Assembly (NCBI RefSeq): GCF_019219025.1
Contig: NZ_JAHUWN010000005.1
Coordinates: 186,001-250,000 of the forward strand
Length of the DNA stretch: 64,000 nucleotides
Origin: Bacillus sp. sid0103
Lineage (GTDB): Bacteria > Bacillota > Bacilli > Bacillales_B > DSM-18226
Reading direction: 5' to 3'
Below the pieces are notes generated by a model that saw nothing but the letters and a program-made list of their open reading frames with translations, did not search any database and had not been told where the DNA came from. The number at the start of each line of letters is the position of its first letter. Position 1 is the first letter of the stretch. Of this stretch, positions 8,300 through 23,670 are shown piece by piece. Both the position numbers and the translations under genes were made by a program.

Positions 8300-8583
8300 A
8301 AGACATGGGTGTCAGGCACCATCATTAAAGTTTTTATATAATTTGGTAAATTATGATGGATTAAATGAAGTCTCGTTAAAAACACGAACGTTATTGTGAT
8401 TAAAAAGATTTTCGTTCGGAAAATAAAGTTTAAATATATGGAAACACTCAATTTGAGTAAAAAAAATAATTAAAATACGAAAAATGTTTCCCTTTTAATT
8501 TGAGGGTGTTTCATGCTAAAATAAAAAAGAATTTTCGAAAATGATGAATAGTAGTCACTTACATATAAGGGGGATTTTTTGTC
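8300..8583. other. AT-rich gap between ywlG and glyA with one repeat copy
   Basis: The gap starts with GGTGTCAGGCACC at 8308-8320 and is otherwise AT-rich, without open frames or a convincing terminator. The glyA promoter must lie here, but I could not pick a -35/-10 pair with confidence. Confidence 0.5.
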
Positions 8584-9825
8584 ATGAAGCATTTGCCGCA
8601 AGCGGATGAACAAGTTTTTCAAGCGATTCAAAAAGAATTAGGTCGTCAGCGTTCTAAGATTGAATTAATTGCCTCAGAAAACTTTGTTAGCGAAGCAGTC
8701 ATGGAAGCACAAGGCTCTGTGTTAACGAACAAATATGCAGAAGGCTATCCTGGCCGACGCTATTATGGCGGCTGTGAATATGTCGATGTGGTCGAAGACT
8801 TAGCCCGCAACCGCGCGAAGGAAATTTTCGGTGCGGAATATGTGAACGTGCAGCCTCACTCAGGTGCACAGGCCAATATGGCAGTGTACTTCACAGTTCT
8901 TGAGCAAGGCGATACTGTACTAGGGATGAACTTATCCCACGGCGGCCACTTAACACACGGCAGCCCGGTTAACTTCAGTGGAGTCCAATATAACTTTGTG
9001 GAATATGGCGTGGACGAAACCACTCACCGCATCAATTATGATGATGTCCGTGCCAAAGCGCTTGAACATAAGCCAAAGATGATTGTTGCTGGGGCTAGTG
9101 CCTATCCGCGCGCGATCGATTTTGCGAAGTTCCGTGAGATTGCCGATGAAGTCGGTGCGTACTTAATGGTGGATATGGCGCACATCGCCGGCCTTGTTGC
9201 CGCAGGATTGCACCAAAACCCTGTTCCATACGCAGATTTCGTAACCACAACAACACATAAAACATTGCGCGGCCCACGTGGCGGGATGATCCTTTGCAAA
9301 GAGGAATTTGGCAAGAAAATCGATAAATCGATCTTCCCTGGAATTCAAGGCGGTCCACTGATGCATGTCATCGCTGCTAAAGCCGTTGCTTTTGGCGAAG
9401 CCCTGCAGGACAGCTTTAAAGAATATGCCGGTCAAATTATTGCCAATGCCAAGCGTTTAGCTGACAGTCTCCAACAAGAAGGCTTGAAGTTGGTTTCAGG
9501 CGGTACCGACAACCACTTGTTATTACTGGATGTGCAGTCCCTTGGCCTGACAGGCAAGGTTGCAGAAAAAGTCCTTGATGAAATTGGCATCACAGTGAAC
9601 AAAAATACGATTCCATTTGATCCGCAAAGTCCATTCGTGACAAGCGGAATCCGCATCGGTACAGCGGCCGTTACAAGCCGCGGCTTTGGTGAAGCGGATA
9701 TGGACGAGATTGCATCCATTATTGCGTTTACCTTGAAAAACCATGAAGATGCAGCGAAGCTTGAGGAAGCGCAAAAACGCGTCGATGCTTTAACAAGCAA
9801 ATTTACCCTTTATCCAGAATATTAA
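8584..9825 (+). CDS. glyA: Serine hydroxymethyltransferase
   Basis: Cytosolic PLP enzyme converting serine and tetrahydrofolate to glycine and 5,10-methylene-tetrahydrofolate, the main source of one-carbon units. At 413 residues it has the usual length. Signature segments include [11 protein letters not shown] (26-36), [13 protein letters not shown] (51-63), [15 protein letters not shown] (194-208) and [14 protein letters not shown], where Lys226 forms the PLP Schiff base. The listed start is ATG 8584, with AAGGGGGA upstream. The gene is followed by its own terminator and then upp, as in B. subtilis. Confidence 0.98.
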   Translation: MKHLPQADEQVFQAIQKELGRQRSKIELIASENFVSEAVMEAQGSVLTNKYAEGYPGRRYYGGCEYVDVVEDLARNRAKEIFGAEYVNVQPHSGAQANMAVYFTVLEQGDTVLGMNLSHGGHLTHGSPVNFSGVQYNFVEYGVDETTHRINYDDVRAKALEHKPKMIVAGASAYPRAIDFAKFREIADEVGAYLMVDMAHIAGLVAAGLHQNPVPYADFVTTTTHKTLRGPRGGMILCKEEFGKKIDKSIFPGIQGGPLMHVIAAKAVAFGEALQDSFKEYAGQIIANAKRLADSLQQEGLKLVSGGTDNHLLLLDVQSLGLTGKVAEKVLDEIGITVNKNTIPFDPQSPFVTSGIRIGTAAVTSRGFGEADMDEIASIIAFTLKNHEDAAKLEEAQKRVDALTSKFTLYPEY

Positions 9826-9834
9826 ACAGCGAAA

Positions 9835-9872
9835 AAATCGGCCTAACTAGTGATAGTGGGCCGGTTTTTTTT
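9835..9872 (+). terminator. Terminator of glyA
   Basis: AATCGGCC pairs with GGCCGGTT across a 13-15-base loop and is followed by eight T, starting ten bases after the glyA stop. Confidence 0.85.
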
Positions 9873-9907
9873 GAAAAATCTAACTAGTTGAAAAGGCTGT
9901 TTTCTAT

Positions 9908-9936
9908 TTGCTCATTGAATTATTTTTCTGTAAAAT
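9908..9936 (+). promoter_or_regulatory. Probable sigma-A promoter of upp
   Basis: TTGCTC at 9908-9913 and TAAAAT at 9931-9936 are spaced by 17 bp, 41 bases before the chosen upp start. Confidence 0.5.
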
Positions 9937-9938
9937 GA

Positions 9939-10607
<669 letters not shown>

Positions 10608-10623
10608 GATCCTTTTTGAAAAA

Positions 10624-10649
10624 AGTCGAGCATGTCTCGGCTTTTTTTG
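10624..10649 (+). terminator. Terminator of upp
   Basis: AGTCGAG (10624-10630) pairs with CTCGGCT (10636-10642) and is followed by seven T. Confidence 0.85.
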
Positions 10650-10778
10650 TTGGTTTGATGGGTTTAATAAAAAGGGTAATTTGGTTTTTAAACATTCTTA
10701 GTTTTTTGGAAAATTGGATGTGGACCGCGGTTTATTTTTCTAAAAAACTGCTTGGTTTTTGGAAAAAAATGTTTAATT

Positions 10779-10930
10779 GCACAAAACCATTTAAAAATGG
10801 CACAAAACCCTTTAGATTTCGTACAAAACTAATAAAATCCGCACAAAACCTGCCCAAATTTGCACAAAGCAACCAAGAATTCGCACAAAACTTTAACAGG
10901 AACAAAATTACACTAAATAAAGAACAAAGA
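10779..10930 (+). repeat. Periodic array 1: GCACAAAAC at 20-21-bp spacing
   Basis: Copies of GCACAAAAC (one mismatch allowed) begin at 10779, 10800, 10821, 10841, 10862 and 10883, a spacing of 21, 21, 20, 21 and 21 bp. Weaker copies follow at 10900 and 10922. The 11-12-base spacers are unrelated. GGTAATTT (10675-10682) lies upstream and its complement AAATTACC (about 11024) downstream, so the array is bracketed by an inverted short element. It lies between the upp terminator and the first NERD gene. Two helical turns per copy suggests a protein-bound DNA array; the function is unknown. Confidence 0.85.
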
Positions 10931-11055
10931 AATATCATGCAAACCCAAAATTTGAACACAAAATGTTAAAATTCAAAATTTGTCCTTAATTTTTAAGCAG
11001 GAAATCACCTTTTTTAATAGAAATTACCACTGAAACTATAATATGAGGTGAAATG

Positions 11056-12075
11056 ATGGTCGTTTTAGAATTACAATTACCCATTCAAGCATATCAATGT
11101 ATGGCGCTGCTGCGCAGATTGCCGAAAAATCATCCAATCAGGCCGACAATCGAGCGTGATTTAAGATCGTGGTTGAAGGGATACTACGGCGAGAAGGAAT
11201 GTAGCTACTATCTTTCGCTTTTGCCCGAAGAGCAATATTACATTTTTCATGGCCTGAGGTTAACTGACAAGAAACCATTCCAAATCGATTTAGTGATTCT
11301 TTCATTACGGTTTCTCTTCATGTCAGAAGTCAAAAATCTATCGAAAAAATTGACGTTTCACAAGGAATCCAATCATGTAACGAAAGAATTCAATCATGAA
11401 GAAGAAGGCATATCAAACCCCATCCTTCAGGTAAAACGGCAGAAAATGCAATTGGTTAATTGGTTGAGAAACAAGCAGATGCTAGGATTACCAATTGAAA
11501 AAATGGCCGTCATTAGTAAATCCACGACGAAAGTGGAAACAACGCCTGACAACTTACAAATTTTTAATGATTTAATCTATGCGGAATCTCTCTTGGATAA
11601 AATTGAAGAGATGGAAGGTAAGCATCAAAAACCTGCCATTAGTAAAAGGAAACTTGCTCAATTAGTCAACCTCCTTTTAGACCACCATCAAACTCCTATT
11701 CCTGATATTCTCCAAACGTACAAATTATCCAAAGATGATATTATCACAGGGGCGATCTGCCCTAAGTGCCAGATTGGTACGATGTCATATTACTCAGCAA
11801 AGTGGCACTGCCCCAATTGTGGGCTATCTTCCAAAACTGCCTTTTTTCAATCGGTCGATGATTATTTCCTCCTATTGGGACCGACGATTGCTAGGAAGCA
11901 GTTTGCTGAATTTTTACAGATTAACTCCACTTTTGTTGCGGGGAATCAACTGCGGTCGCTCAACCTCTCGTCGTCAGGATCCAGACGAGGGACAATCTAC
12001 ACCCTTCCGAAAAACCAGCTTCTGTGCCCACTCAATGAAAAGGAAATTAACGCATACACAGTTCCCACGAGATAA
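11056..12075 (+). CDS. NERD-domain protein with C-terminal zinc ribbon (paralogue 1)
   Basis: A 339-residue soluble protein. The nuclease-related domain spans about residues 40-150: GYYGEKEC, then QIDLVILSLRFLFMSEVKN. This gives the PD-(D/E)XK-like triad Asp78, Glu91 and Lys93. A four-cysteine zinc ribbon (CPKC 235-238, CPNC 252-255) follows, then a C-terminal region containing FLQIN that may recognise nucleic acid. NERD domains are predicted nuclease relatives; no activity is proven for this type. The same architecture is encoded at 56702-57673, and both genes sit just after a 20-21-bp-period array. ATG 11056 was preferred to 11053 because TGAGGTG is at better distance. The gene is AT-rich compared with its neighbours, which fits transfer. 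Confidence 0.8.
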   Translation: MVVLELQLPIQAYQCMALLRRLPKNHPIRPTIERDLRSWLKGYYGEKECSYYLSLLPEEQYYIFHGLRLTDKKPFQIDLVILSLRFLFMSEVKNLSKKLTFHKESNHVTKEFNHEEEGISNPILQVKRQKMQLVNWLRNKQMLGLPIEKMAVISKSTTKVETTPDNLQIFNDLIYAESLLDKIEEMEGKHQKPAISKRKLAQLVNLLLDHHQTPIPDILQTYKLSKDDIITGAICPKCQIGTMSYYSAKWHCPNCGLSSKTAFFQSVDDYFLLLGPTIARKQFAEFLQINSTFVAGNQLRSLNLSSSGSRRGTIYTLPKNQLLCPLNEKEINAYTVPTR

Positions 12076-12131
12076 TTGGTGGATAAACCAAAAAATAAAA
12101 TCATTGCATCCACGGTTCTCACGAGATAATA
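12061..12131 (+). repeat. Short direct duplication at the end of NERD gene 1
   Basis: GTTCCCACGAGATAAT (12061-12076) recurs as GTTCTCACGAGATAAT at about 12116-12131, one mismatch in 16 at about 55-bp offset, with similar upstream bases (CGCATACACA and GCATCCACG). The first copy contains the stop codon of the NERD gene, so a small tail duplication is likely. The rest of the gap to 12273 holds nothing I recognise. Confidence 0.6.
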
Positions 12132-12273
12132 AGAATCAACGCATCCCAAGCCTCACACCAAATTTATAGTGAAAAACAAACAAATGGTGCAAATAGAAGA
12201 GATATACCTACAAGACACCATGCATACTTTCTCCCCTCAATGAAAACGATATGAAAAAAGGGGAAATCCGCTG

Positions 12274-14511
12274 ATGAAACTTCTACTTGCCTTACTGCTA
12301 ACTTTCCAAACTCCCAAAATACTCATTCATCCTTCCATCACCACACACACCCATGAAATAACGGCGATTATCATCCTAGACAAACCGCACACTGATCGAG
12401 AAATCCAGGAGCTCATTAAACCATATAAAGATGTGAAACTGCGCCGTGTTTTCCATGACGCACTTGATGGTTTTTCCGTTAAGGGCAGTGCCGAAACACT
12501 TGCCAAACTCGGAAGCAGCCAGAAACAAATCATCAACGTCTCGCCGGTCATCACCTATCAGGCCGATACCGAGGAGAGTGTTGAAATTATTGGCGGGGAG
12601 GAAGTCCGCAGTCTCTTTGATCGAAAAAATCAACGGCTGACGGGGAAAGGGATCACTGTCGGGGTCATTGATACAGGCGTTGACTATACCCATCCTGACC
12701 TGGAGCGCAACTATGCAGGCGGTCGCGATCTTGTTGACAACGACCGCGATCCGATGGAAACGCGCGCCCTCGGTAAGGCGACCATCCACGGGACTCATGT
12801 CGCCGGCATTATTGCGGCCAATGGAAAAATAAAAGGCGTTGCCCCGGAGGCAAAGATTGTTGCCTACCGGGCACTTGGGCCGGGCGGAGGCGGGACAACC
12901 GAGCAGGTCCTTGCGGCGATTGACCAGGCTATCAAGGATAAGGTTGACATCGTCAACCTCTCCCTTGGAAATGATATTAACGGACCTGACATGCCAATCA
13001 GCCTTGCTCTTAACCGTGCTGTCGACCGCGGGATCGTCGCGGTGGCAGCCTCCGGTAATTCGGGACCAGGTGTTTGGAGCGTCGGTTCACCAGGGACAGC
13101 CTCTAAAGCGATTTCAGTCGGGGCCTCCACACCAACCCTTGAGACACCCTATCTATTAATAGAAGGAAGTCGGGAACAATTCCAAATTGAGCCGATGGAA
13201 GGTTCGGCCTCGTGGGAGCTTGACCGCTCAGGGGACATGGCCGATGGCGGCATTGGCAGACCAGACGAATTGAAACATGTCGATGGGAAGATTGCCCTTA
13301 TCAAACGAGGCATCCTAACCTTTTCAGAGAAAGCGGAGAATGCTCAAAAGGCGGGGGCAAAGGCGGTGCTGATTTACAATAATGTAAGCGGTGGCCGCTT
13401 CATGGGAAACCTGGACACTCAGCTGACCATCCCTGTCGGAGCACTCGCGAAGGGTGACGGAGTTATTTTACAAAGAGAAATAAACAAACAAAGTGCATCG
13501 GCAAGAGTCTTGGTCACCGAAGAGCGGGACCAGCTTGCCGACTTCAGCTCGCGCGGCCCTGTGACTGGAACGTGGGAGATTAAGCCGGATATTGTCGCAC
13601 CTGGTGTAGCGATAAATTCGACGATTCCGGGCGGCTATTTGTCACTGCAGGGGACGAGCATGGCCGCACCGCATGTCGCCGGGGCCTGTGCGTTAATCAT
13701 GCAGGCCCATCCGGATTGGACGCCGGAGCAAATCAAGGCGGCCTTAATGAATACGGCAAAACCGCTCGCCAAGTCAACAAAGGCAGGCCATACCGCATCC
13801 ATACACGGCCAGACTGAGCGCCCTCCCGTCTACTACCGCACTTTTGAGCAAGGAGCCGGCCGCATCCAAGTGGATGAAGCGATCAAGGCGACCACACTCG
13901 TTTCGCCGAGCAGTATCCGGTTTGGGAAATTTACCGAGCAGCGCGACGTTCAAAAAGCCTATCTTCATGTTGAAAATACGAGTACACGTACCCAGCGTTA
14001 TACGTTCGATACCCCGCCGCAAGTAGATGGACTAAAATGGCGGCTGCCGCTCTGGTTTACGCTCAAACCGAAGCAGACGAAAGACATTACTGTTGAGCTA
14101 ATGGTTGACCCGCAGGTGTTTAAAGGGAAAATTCATGACGGCTACCTAAAACTTGAGGCCGGCGCGGCAACGATACGGATTCCCTATCTGTATGTGTTGG
14201 AGGAGCCAAACTATCCGCGCGTGATGGGCTTTGATTTTACGAATGGAGACAAATTAGGGCAGTACCGCTATGAGGTCTATTTGCCGGGCGGGGCCGAGGA
14301 GTTTGGAATTGCCCTATTTAGCCCGGAGGATTACCGATTTGTTGGCTTTTTAGATACGATCACCAATGTGAAAAAAGGACTGATTCGCCGAGATATCCCA
14401 GAAGAACAGCTTCCGCGGGACGGCACCTATTTAATAAAGGTTTTTGCGAAAAAAGCAAATCAGGAGGATTTTATCGAACGGATGATCACGATAGAAAAAA
14501 CACAAGAATAA
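12274..14511 (+). CDS. vpr: Vpr-like subtilisin-family serine protease
   Basis: A 745-residue S8 protease resembling the minor extracellular protease Vpr. In order: a short hydrophobic N-terminus (possible signal peptide), an inhibitor-I9-like propeptide (about 28-98), and the catalytic domain with Asp133 (GVIDTGVDYTHPDL), His175 (IHGTHVAGI) and Ser462 (GTSMAAPHVAGA). A protease-associated insert (about 340-400, IALIKRGILTFSEKAENAQKAGAKAVLIYNN) interrupts the catalytic domain. After residue 530 a fibronectin-like region follows. It is shorter than B. subtilis Vpr (about 806). ATG 12274 has AAAAGGGG upstream. It is normally secreted and degrades proteins outside the cell. In B. subtilis vpr lies elsewhere on the chromosome, so its place before the atp operon is unusual. 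Confidence 0.9.
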   Translation: MKLLLALLLTFQTPKILIHPSITTHTHEITAIIILDKPHTDREIQELIKPYKDVKLRRVFHDALDGFSVKGSAETLAKLGSSQKQIINVSPVITYQADTEESVEIIGGEEVRSLFDRKNQRLTGKGITVGVIDTGVDYTHPDLERNYAGGRDLVDNDRDPMETRALGKATIHGTHVAGIIAANGKIKGVAPEAKIVAYRALGPGGGGTTEQVLAAIDQAIKDKVDIVNLSLGNDINGPDMPISLALNRAVDRGIVAVAASGNSGPGVWSVGSPGTASKAISVGASTPTLETPYLLIEGSREQFQIEPMEGSASWELDRSGDMADGGIGRPDELKHVDGKIALIKRGILTFSEKAENAQKAGAKAVLIYNNVSGGRFMGNLDTQLTIPVGALAKGDGVILQREINKQSASARVLVTEERDQLADFSSRGPVTGTWEIKPDIVAPGVAINSTIPGGYLSLQGTSMAAPHVAGACALIMQAHPDWTPEQIKAALMNTAKPLAKSTKAGHTASIHGQTERPPVYYRTFEQGAGRIQVDEAIKATTLVSPSSIRFGKFTEQRDVQKAYLHVENTSTRTQRYTFDTPPQVDGLKWRLPLWFTLKPKQTKDITVELMVDPQVFKGKIHDGYLKLEAGAATIRIPYLYVLEEPNYPRVMGFDFTNGDKLGQYRYEVYLPGGAEEFGIALFSPEDYRFVGFLDTITNVKKGLIRRDIPEEQLPRDGTYLIKVFAKKANQEDFIERMITIEKTQE

Positions 14512-14528
14512 CACAATCCCACAAAAAT

Positions 14529-14563
14529 ATGACCTTTCATTATACACCATAATGAAGGGTCAT
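14529..14563 (+). terminator. Stem-loop after vpr
   Basis: A 15-bp stem (14529-14543 with 14549-14563) has a single G-T wobble and a five-base loop, 17 bases after the vpr stop. It is not followed by a good T-run, so it may be a terminator or an RNA-stabilising hairpin. Confidence 0.6.
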
Positions 14564-14719
14564 AAAATTATACTTATAGTCCAAAATAAAATGTTCACAA
14601 AATAGACACAAATTGACCAAAATTCATTCACAATTTCCACTACAATAAGAGTGTTAAGTAAGAAACTGAATTGGGAAAAAATTGAGGTAATACTTTGTGG
14701 TATAATTCACGTAAACACA

Positions 14720-14748
14720 TTGACATTGACAGGACGCTATTGTATGCT
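14720..14748 (+). promoter_or_regulatory. Probable sigma-A promoter of the atp operon
   Basis: TTGACA at 14720-14725 is followed after 17 bp by TATGCT at 14743-14748, about 120 bases before atpZ. A TATAAT-like box at 14700-14705 has no matching -35. The rest of 14564-14867 is AT-rich leader sequence without other features. Confidence 0.5.
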
Positions 14749-14867
14749 TACAAAGGGTATAAATGATAGGGTTTTCATGCAAATGAATCTATCTAAAGAT
14801 AGTATTTTGGCTATGAATTTTTAAGTTTGCCCGCTAGGCATTCTCTTTAGAGTGAGGATGTGTTTAA

Positions 14868-15092
14868 ATGCGTCAAAACAACCGCAACCCATTACAAGCT
14901 ATGGCTTTAATGTCCGCAATTGTCTCCCAATTAGTAGGTTCCATTCTAATAGGTATTTTCTCAGGCAGATGGCTGGATCGTCATTTGGGTACCGAACCAA
15001 TTTTCTTAATTATCGGACTGCTCATCGGTCTTGCTGCGGGCACCTATTCCATGCTTCTTTCAATCCGCCATTTCTATTCAGGAGATAAATAA
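14868..15092 (+). CDS. atpZ: ATP synthase operon protein AtpZ (ATPase gene 1 family)
   Basis: A 74-residue protein with two hydrophobic segments (about 10-33 and 42-65) joined by a polar GRWLDRHLGTEP loop, the hairpin shape of the AtpZ family. In Bacillus pseudofirmus, AtpZ together with AtpI is linked to magnesium supply and assembly of the ATP synthase. It is the first gene of the operon and ends 2 bases before atpI. ATG 14868 has GAGGATG upstream. Confidence 0.8.
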   Translation: MRQNNRNPLQAMALMSAIVSQLVGSILIGIFSGRWLDRHLGTEPIFLIIGLLIGLAAGTYSMLLSIRHFYSGDK

Positions 15093-15094
15093 CT

Positions 15095-15469
15095 ATGCCA
15101 GATTTCAGAGTAATGTACAACAGGCAGCGCAAATGGATTTTTTACTTGTTGTCCATTTATGTTCTCGGCTGGGGGTTCACATCTTTTCAAACCGTGTTTT
15201 TAGGACTAATTCTTGGGACATGCTTCAGTTATCTGAACCTGTGGCTCTTGGTACGAAAGACGGAAAGTTTTGATAAAAAGGTAACAGAGGGCAAGAAACC
15301 TAAATCCTTAGGGTCGCTATCACGGATGGCGATGGCTGGAATTGCTGCGTTAATCGCCTTAAAGTATCCAGAGCAATTCAACATGATTTCCTTAGTGATA
15401 GGATTAATGACATCCTATATTGTCATTATGATAGATTATTTTTACCATGCTTTGCATGTACATAAATGA
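15095..15469 (+). CDS. atpI: ATP synthase subunit I
   Basis: A 124-residue membrane protein with four hydrophobic segments, matching AtpI in size and place. It is thought to help assemble the c-ring. Family-typical features are the basic start MPDFRVMYNRQRKW, the FLGLILGTCFSYLNLWLL segment and the C-terminal YIVIMIDYFYHAL. The start follows AGGAGAT at the end of atpZ, so the two are translationally linked. Confidence 0.85.
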   Translation: MPDFRVMYNRQRKWIFYLLSIYVLGWGFTSFQTVFLGLILGTCFSYLNLWLLVRKTESFDKKVTEGKKPKSLGSLSRMAMAGIAALIALKYPEQFNMISLVIGLMTSYIVIMIDYFYHALHVHK

Positions 15470-15485
15470 AGCGGAAGCGAGGTGA

Positions 15486-16205
<720 letters not shown>

Positions 16206-16237
16206 TAATATACCGTTCATTATTATGGACAAAATAA

Positions 16238-16504
<267 letters not shown>

Positions 16505-16575
16505 TATTAGGGAAATTCCAGTGGCGATGATCAACAAATCCTCGCCATTCATTTATGTGTTTTTTCTATCGTTAA

Positions 16576-19200
<2,625 letters not shown>

Positions 19201-19226
19201 TAGGGTCTGACATTTAGAACGGTGTC

Positions 19227-19265
19227 GGTGTCAGGCACTGTGTGAAAAATTCACATGGTGCCGTG
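19227..19265 (+). repeat. Repeat copy in the atpA-atpG gap
   Basis: GGTGTCAGGCACT (19227-19239) is followed by a GTGTGAAAAATTCACATGG hairpin and a degenerate second copy (GGTGCCGTGCGCC). It opens a gap of about 107 bases in an operon whose other F1 genes are close together. Confidence 0.75.
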
Positions 19266-19301
19266 CGCCACAACCAGACATTCTTTGAAAAAGGGTGGTG
19301 A

Positions 19302-20165
<864 letters not shown>

Positions 20166-20226
20166 AACTATTTTTTAAAAATGAACCCTGTTCAGGGTCC
20201 TTGATAAGTTTTGGTTGAGGGAATGA

Positions 20227-21771
<1,545 letters not shown>

Positions 21772-21789
21772 ACTGAGCCTGGAGGGTAA

Positions 21790-22197
<408 letters not shown>

Positions 22198-22207
22198 TAT
22201 TTATATT

Positions 22208-22252
22208 AAAACCCCTTTGGTGGCAAGTAATTGCTGTTGGAGGGGTTTTTTT
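22208..22252 (+). terminator. Terminator of the atp operon
   Basis: AAACCCCT pairs with AGGGGTTT, with further pairing (TGGCAA/TTGCTG) inside, followed by seven T. It starts about ten bases after atpC. Confidence 0.9.
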
Positions 22253-22352
22253 GTTGGTGGGATGGTGGTTGGGGGAGTTTTTAGTGTATTCACGATGGTT
22301 AAGGTATGTTAGCCAAGGACTCTTTTATGAGGAAATTGTGGATTGCTTTGAT

Positions 22353-22467
22353 GTGGCCGATATATTAGTGGAAGTGGCAGATAAAGATGTGAAAGTGGCC
22401 GATATATTATTAAAGTGGCAGATAAAAAGGAAAAGCGGCAGATAAATTTGTCAAAGCGGCCGATATA
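22353..22467 (+). repeat. Periodic array 2: G(T/C)GGC(A/C)GATA at 20-21-bp spacing
   Basis: Six copies begin at 22353, 22374, 22395, 22415, 22435 and 22456 (spacing 21, 21, 20, 20, 21). The conserved part is about 12 bases (GTGGCAGATAAA or GTGGCCGATATA) and the spacers are A-rich. GGTAATTTT lies downstream at 22521-22529, with another at 22905-22913. No NERD gene adjoins this array. An open frame crosses it, but the alternation of 20 and 21 bp breaks any heptad, so I read it as DNA structure rather than protein. Confidence 0.88.
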
Positions 22468-23394
22468 TCATTAGTTGAGCCCTTTTTGATGGTTTAAGGG
22501 ACTTGGTTTTTATTAAAATAGGTAATTTTAATAGGGGGAGGGTGCGAAAAATAGCGCTGGAAGATACCTGGCCAGTCTTTCGACTGGCTTTTTGTGTGGG
22601 TTTTGAGGGTGTAATGGGGGGAGTGGCCTGTATTATGAGGATAGTGGATGGTAAGTTAGTTAGCTAATGAGAAGGGACATTGAAAAAGGTGCTACTTTAA
22701 TACATATATAGAAAAACAAGTACCTTGCCAGTCTTTCGACTGGCTTATTGTTGGGTTTGAGGGTGTATTGGAGGAGTGGACAGTAAACTTTGAGAATCGG
22801 ATAGTAAGTTTTAATTTAAGAGGATAAGTGGCCCGATATAATTGGAGTGAGGGAATTAATGTTGGCTATTAGGTAATAATGTGGAAGGTTTTTTTATTTA
22901 AATAGGTAATTTTTGAGGTTTTGGACTTACTTGAGTGCTTTTCTGGGTGGTTTGCGTTTGGTTGCAGGTCTTCTGCCTTTATTTTGAATTTTTAGGTTGT
23001 TGGTAGGACTTGTTTCTGGAATTTAGCATGATTTTTTGGTGATTGAATATGATTGTAGAGGGACATGTTGACTTAATGCATGTTTGTTTATTGGGTGGTT
23101 TGGTAATTTACTTTTTTAGAAGAATATAGTTAGGGGAAGAATTAGGTGAAGGTTTTATGACAAATCTCACTGACATTGTTCACAATTTGATGTTAAATAG
23201 GGGTTGTTGTCGAATTTATTAGGTGTTGAATGGTTCTTGCGAACCTTGACTAGGCACGTCATCTTCCGCTTACGCTCCAGATCACGTGAGCTAAAATTCT
23301 CTCACTGAATTAAGTTTGTCAGGTTCGCTTTTGCGTCATCTCTGATGTTATTCAGGATGCTTTTCTGCGAGATCACGCAAACGCTCAAGGGGGG
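22468..23394. other. Gene-free region with duplicated hairpin
   Basis: No frame here looks coding. The hairpin GCCAGTC-TTTC-GACTGGC occurs at 22571-22588 and again at 22727-22744. Both copies are followed by similar GT-rich sequence (TTTGAGGGTGTA, then GGAGTGG), so a stretch of roughly 60-80 bases is duplicated at about 156-bp distance. The first hairpin with its TTTTT could terminate transcription. GT-rich, low-complexity DNA continues to about 23200. From 23230 to 23394 the sequence is more mixed, but I recognise nothing in it. Confidence 0.6.
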
Positions 23395-23596
23395 ACCCGT
23401 GTCGACTACCGAGTGCTGTGTAAATTGGAATTCTATCGCCATGTGCTAACGCACATTGCGCTTCCGCTCCGCTGCAGCTTGCAAAAATTACCCATTTTTA
23501 GTCTCTTCTGAGAGCGAGCTCTCAAGAGCCTAAAAATGGGGAATTTTTGCGGCGATAGAATTCCAATTTTTATGAATTTGGTTTGTCGACACGGGT
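23395..23596. repeat. 200-bp long inverted repeat upstream of nuoA
   Basis: Three nested arms pair: a perfect 12-bp arm (23395-23406 with 23585-23596), a perfect 19-bp arm (23422-23440 with 23551-23569) and a 21-bp arm with one mismatch (23481-23501 with 23530-23550). The 15-base gaps between outer and middle arms are of equal length. The left side alone has a 40-base bulge (23441-23480) with its own small hairpin (ATGTGC/GCACAT). It looks like a miniature inverted-repeat element or a structured regulator. The right outer arm contains the -35 of the nuo promoter. Confidence 0.9.
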
Positions 23597-23614
23597 TTGT
23601 AACAATGCTATAAT
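23586..23614 (+). promoter_or_regulatory. Sigma-A promoter of the nuo operon
   Basis: TCGACA at 23586-23591 (one mismatch to TTGACA), 17-bp spacer, extended -10 TGC-TATAAT with TATAAT at 23609-23614. It lies 57 bases before nuoA. The -35 is within the outer arm of the long inverted repeat, so formation of that structure would compete with polymerase binding. Confidence 0.75.
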
Positions 23615-23670
23615 GAATTCGGTTACAATATTCATTAGTATGAAAATTTACAACATTGGAGGGGATGGAC

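Noticed and set aside
10779..10930. CRISPR array
   Set aside because: The repeats are only 9-12 bases and spacers 8-12 bases, far below CRISPR sizes, and no cas genes are present. The same holds for arrays 2 to 5.
10616..10969. 117-codon frame across the upp terminator and array 1
   Set aside because: It starts inside the terminator stem and encodes the array repeats (TKPF, AQN words). The periodic motif explains the open frame.
11735..12169. 144-codon frame overlapping the end of NERD gene 1
   Set aside because: Shadow in another frame of the NERD gene; composition not protein-like and no ribosome-binding site.
22251..22445. 64-codon frame after atpC containing VADK repeats
   Set aside because: Begins in the terminator T-run and reads through array 2; the mixed 20/21-bp spacing breaks the heptad, so selection is at DNA level.
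22253..23394. tRNA, rRNA or insertion sequence in the 1.1-kb gap
   Set aside because: No cloverleaf, rRNA-like segment or transposase fragment was found in either strand.
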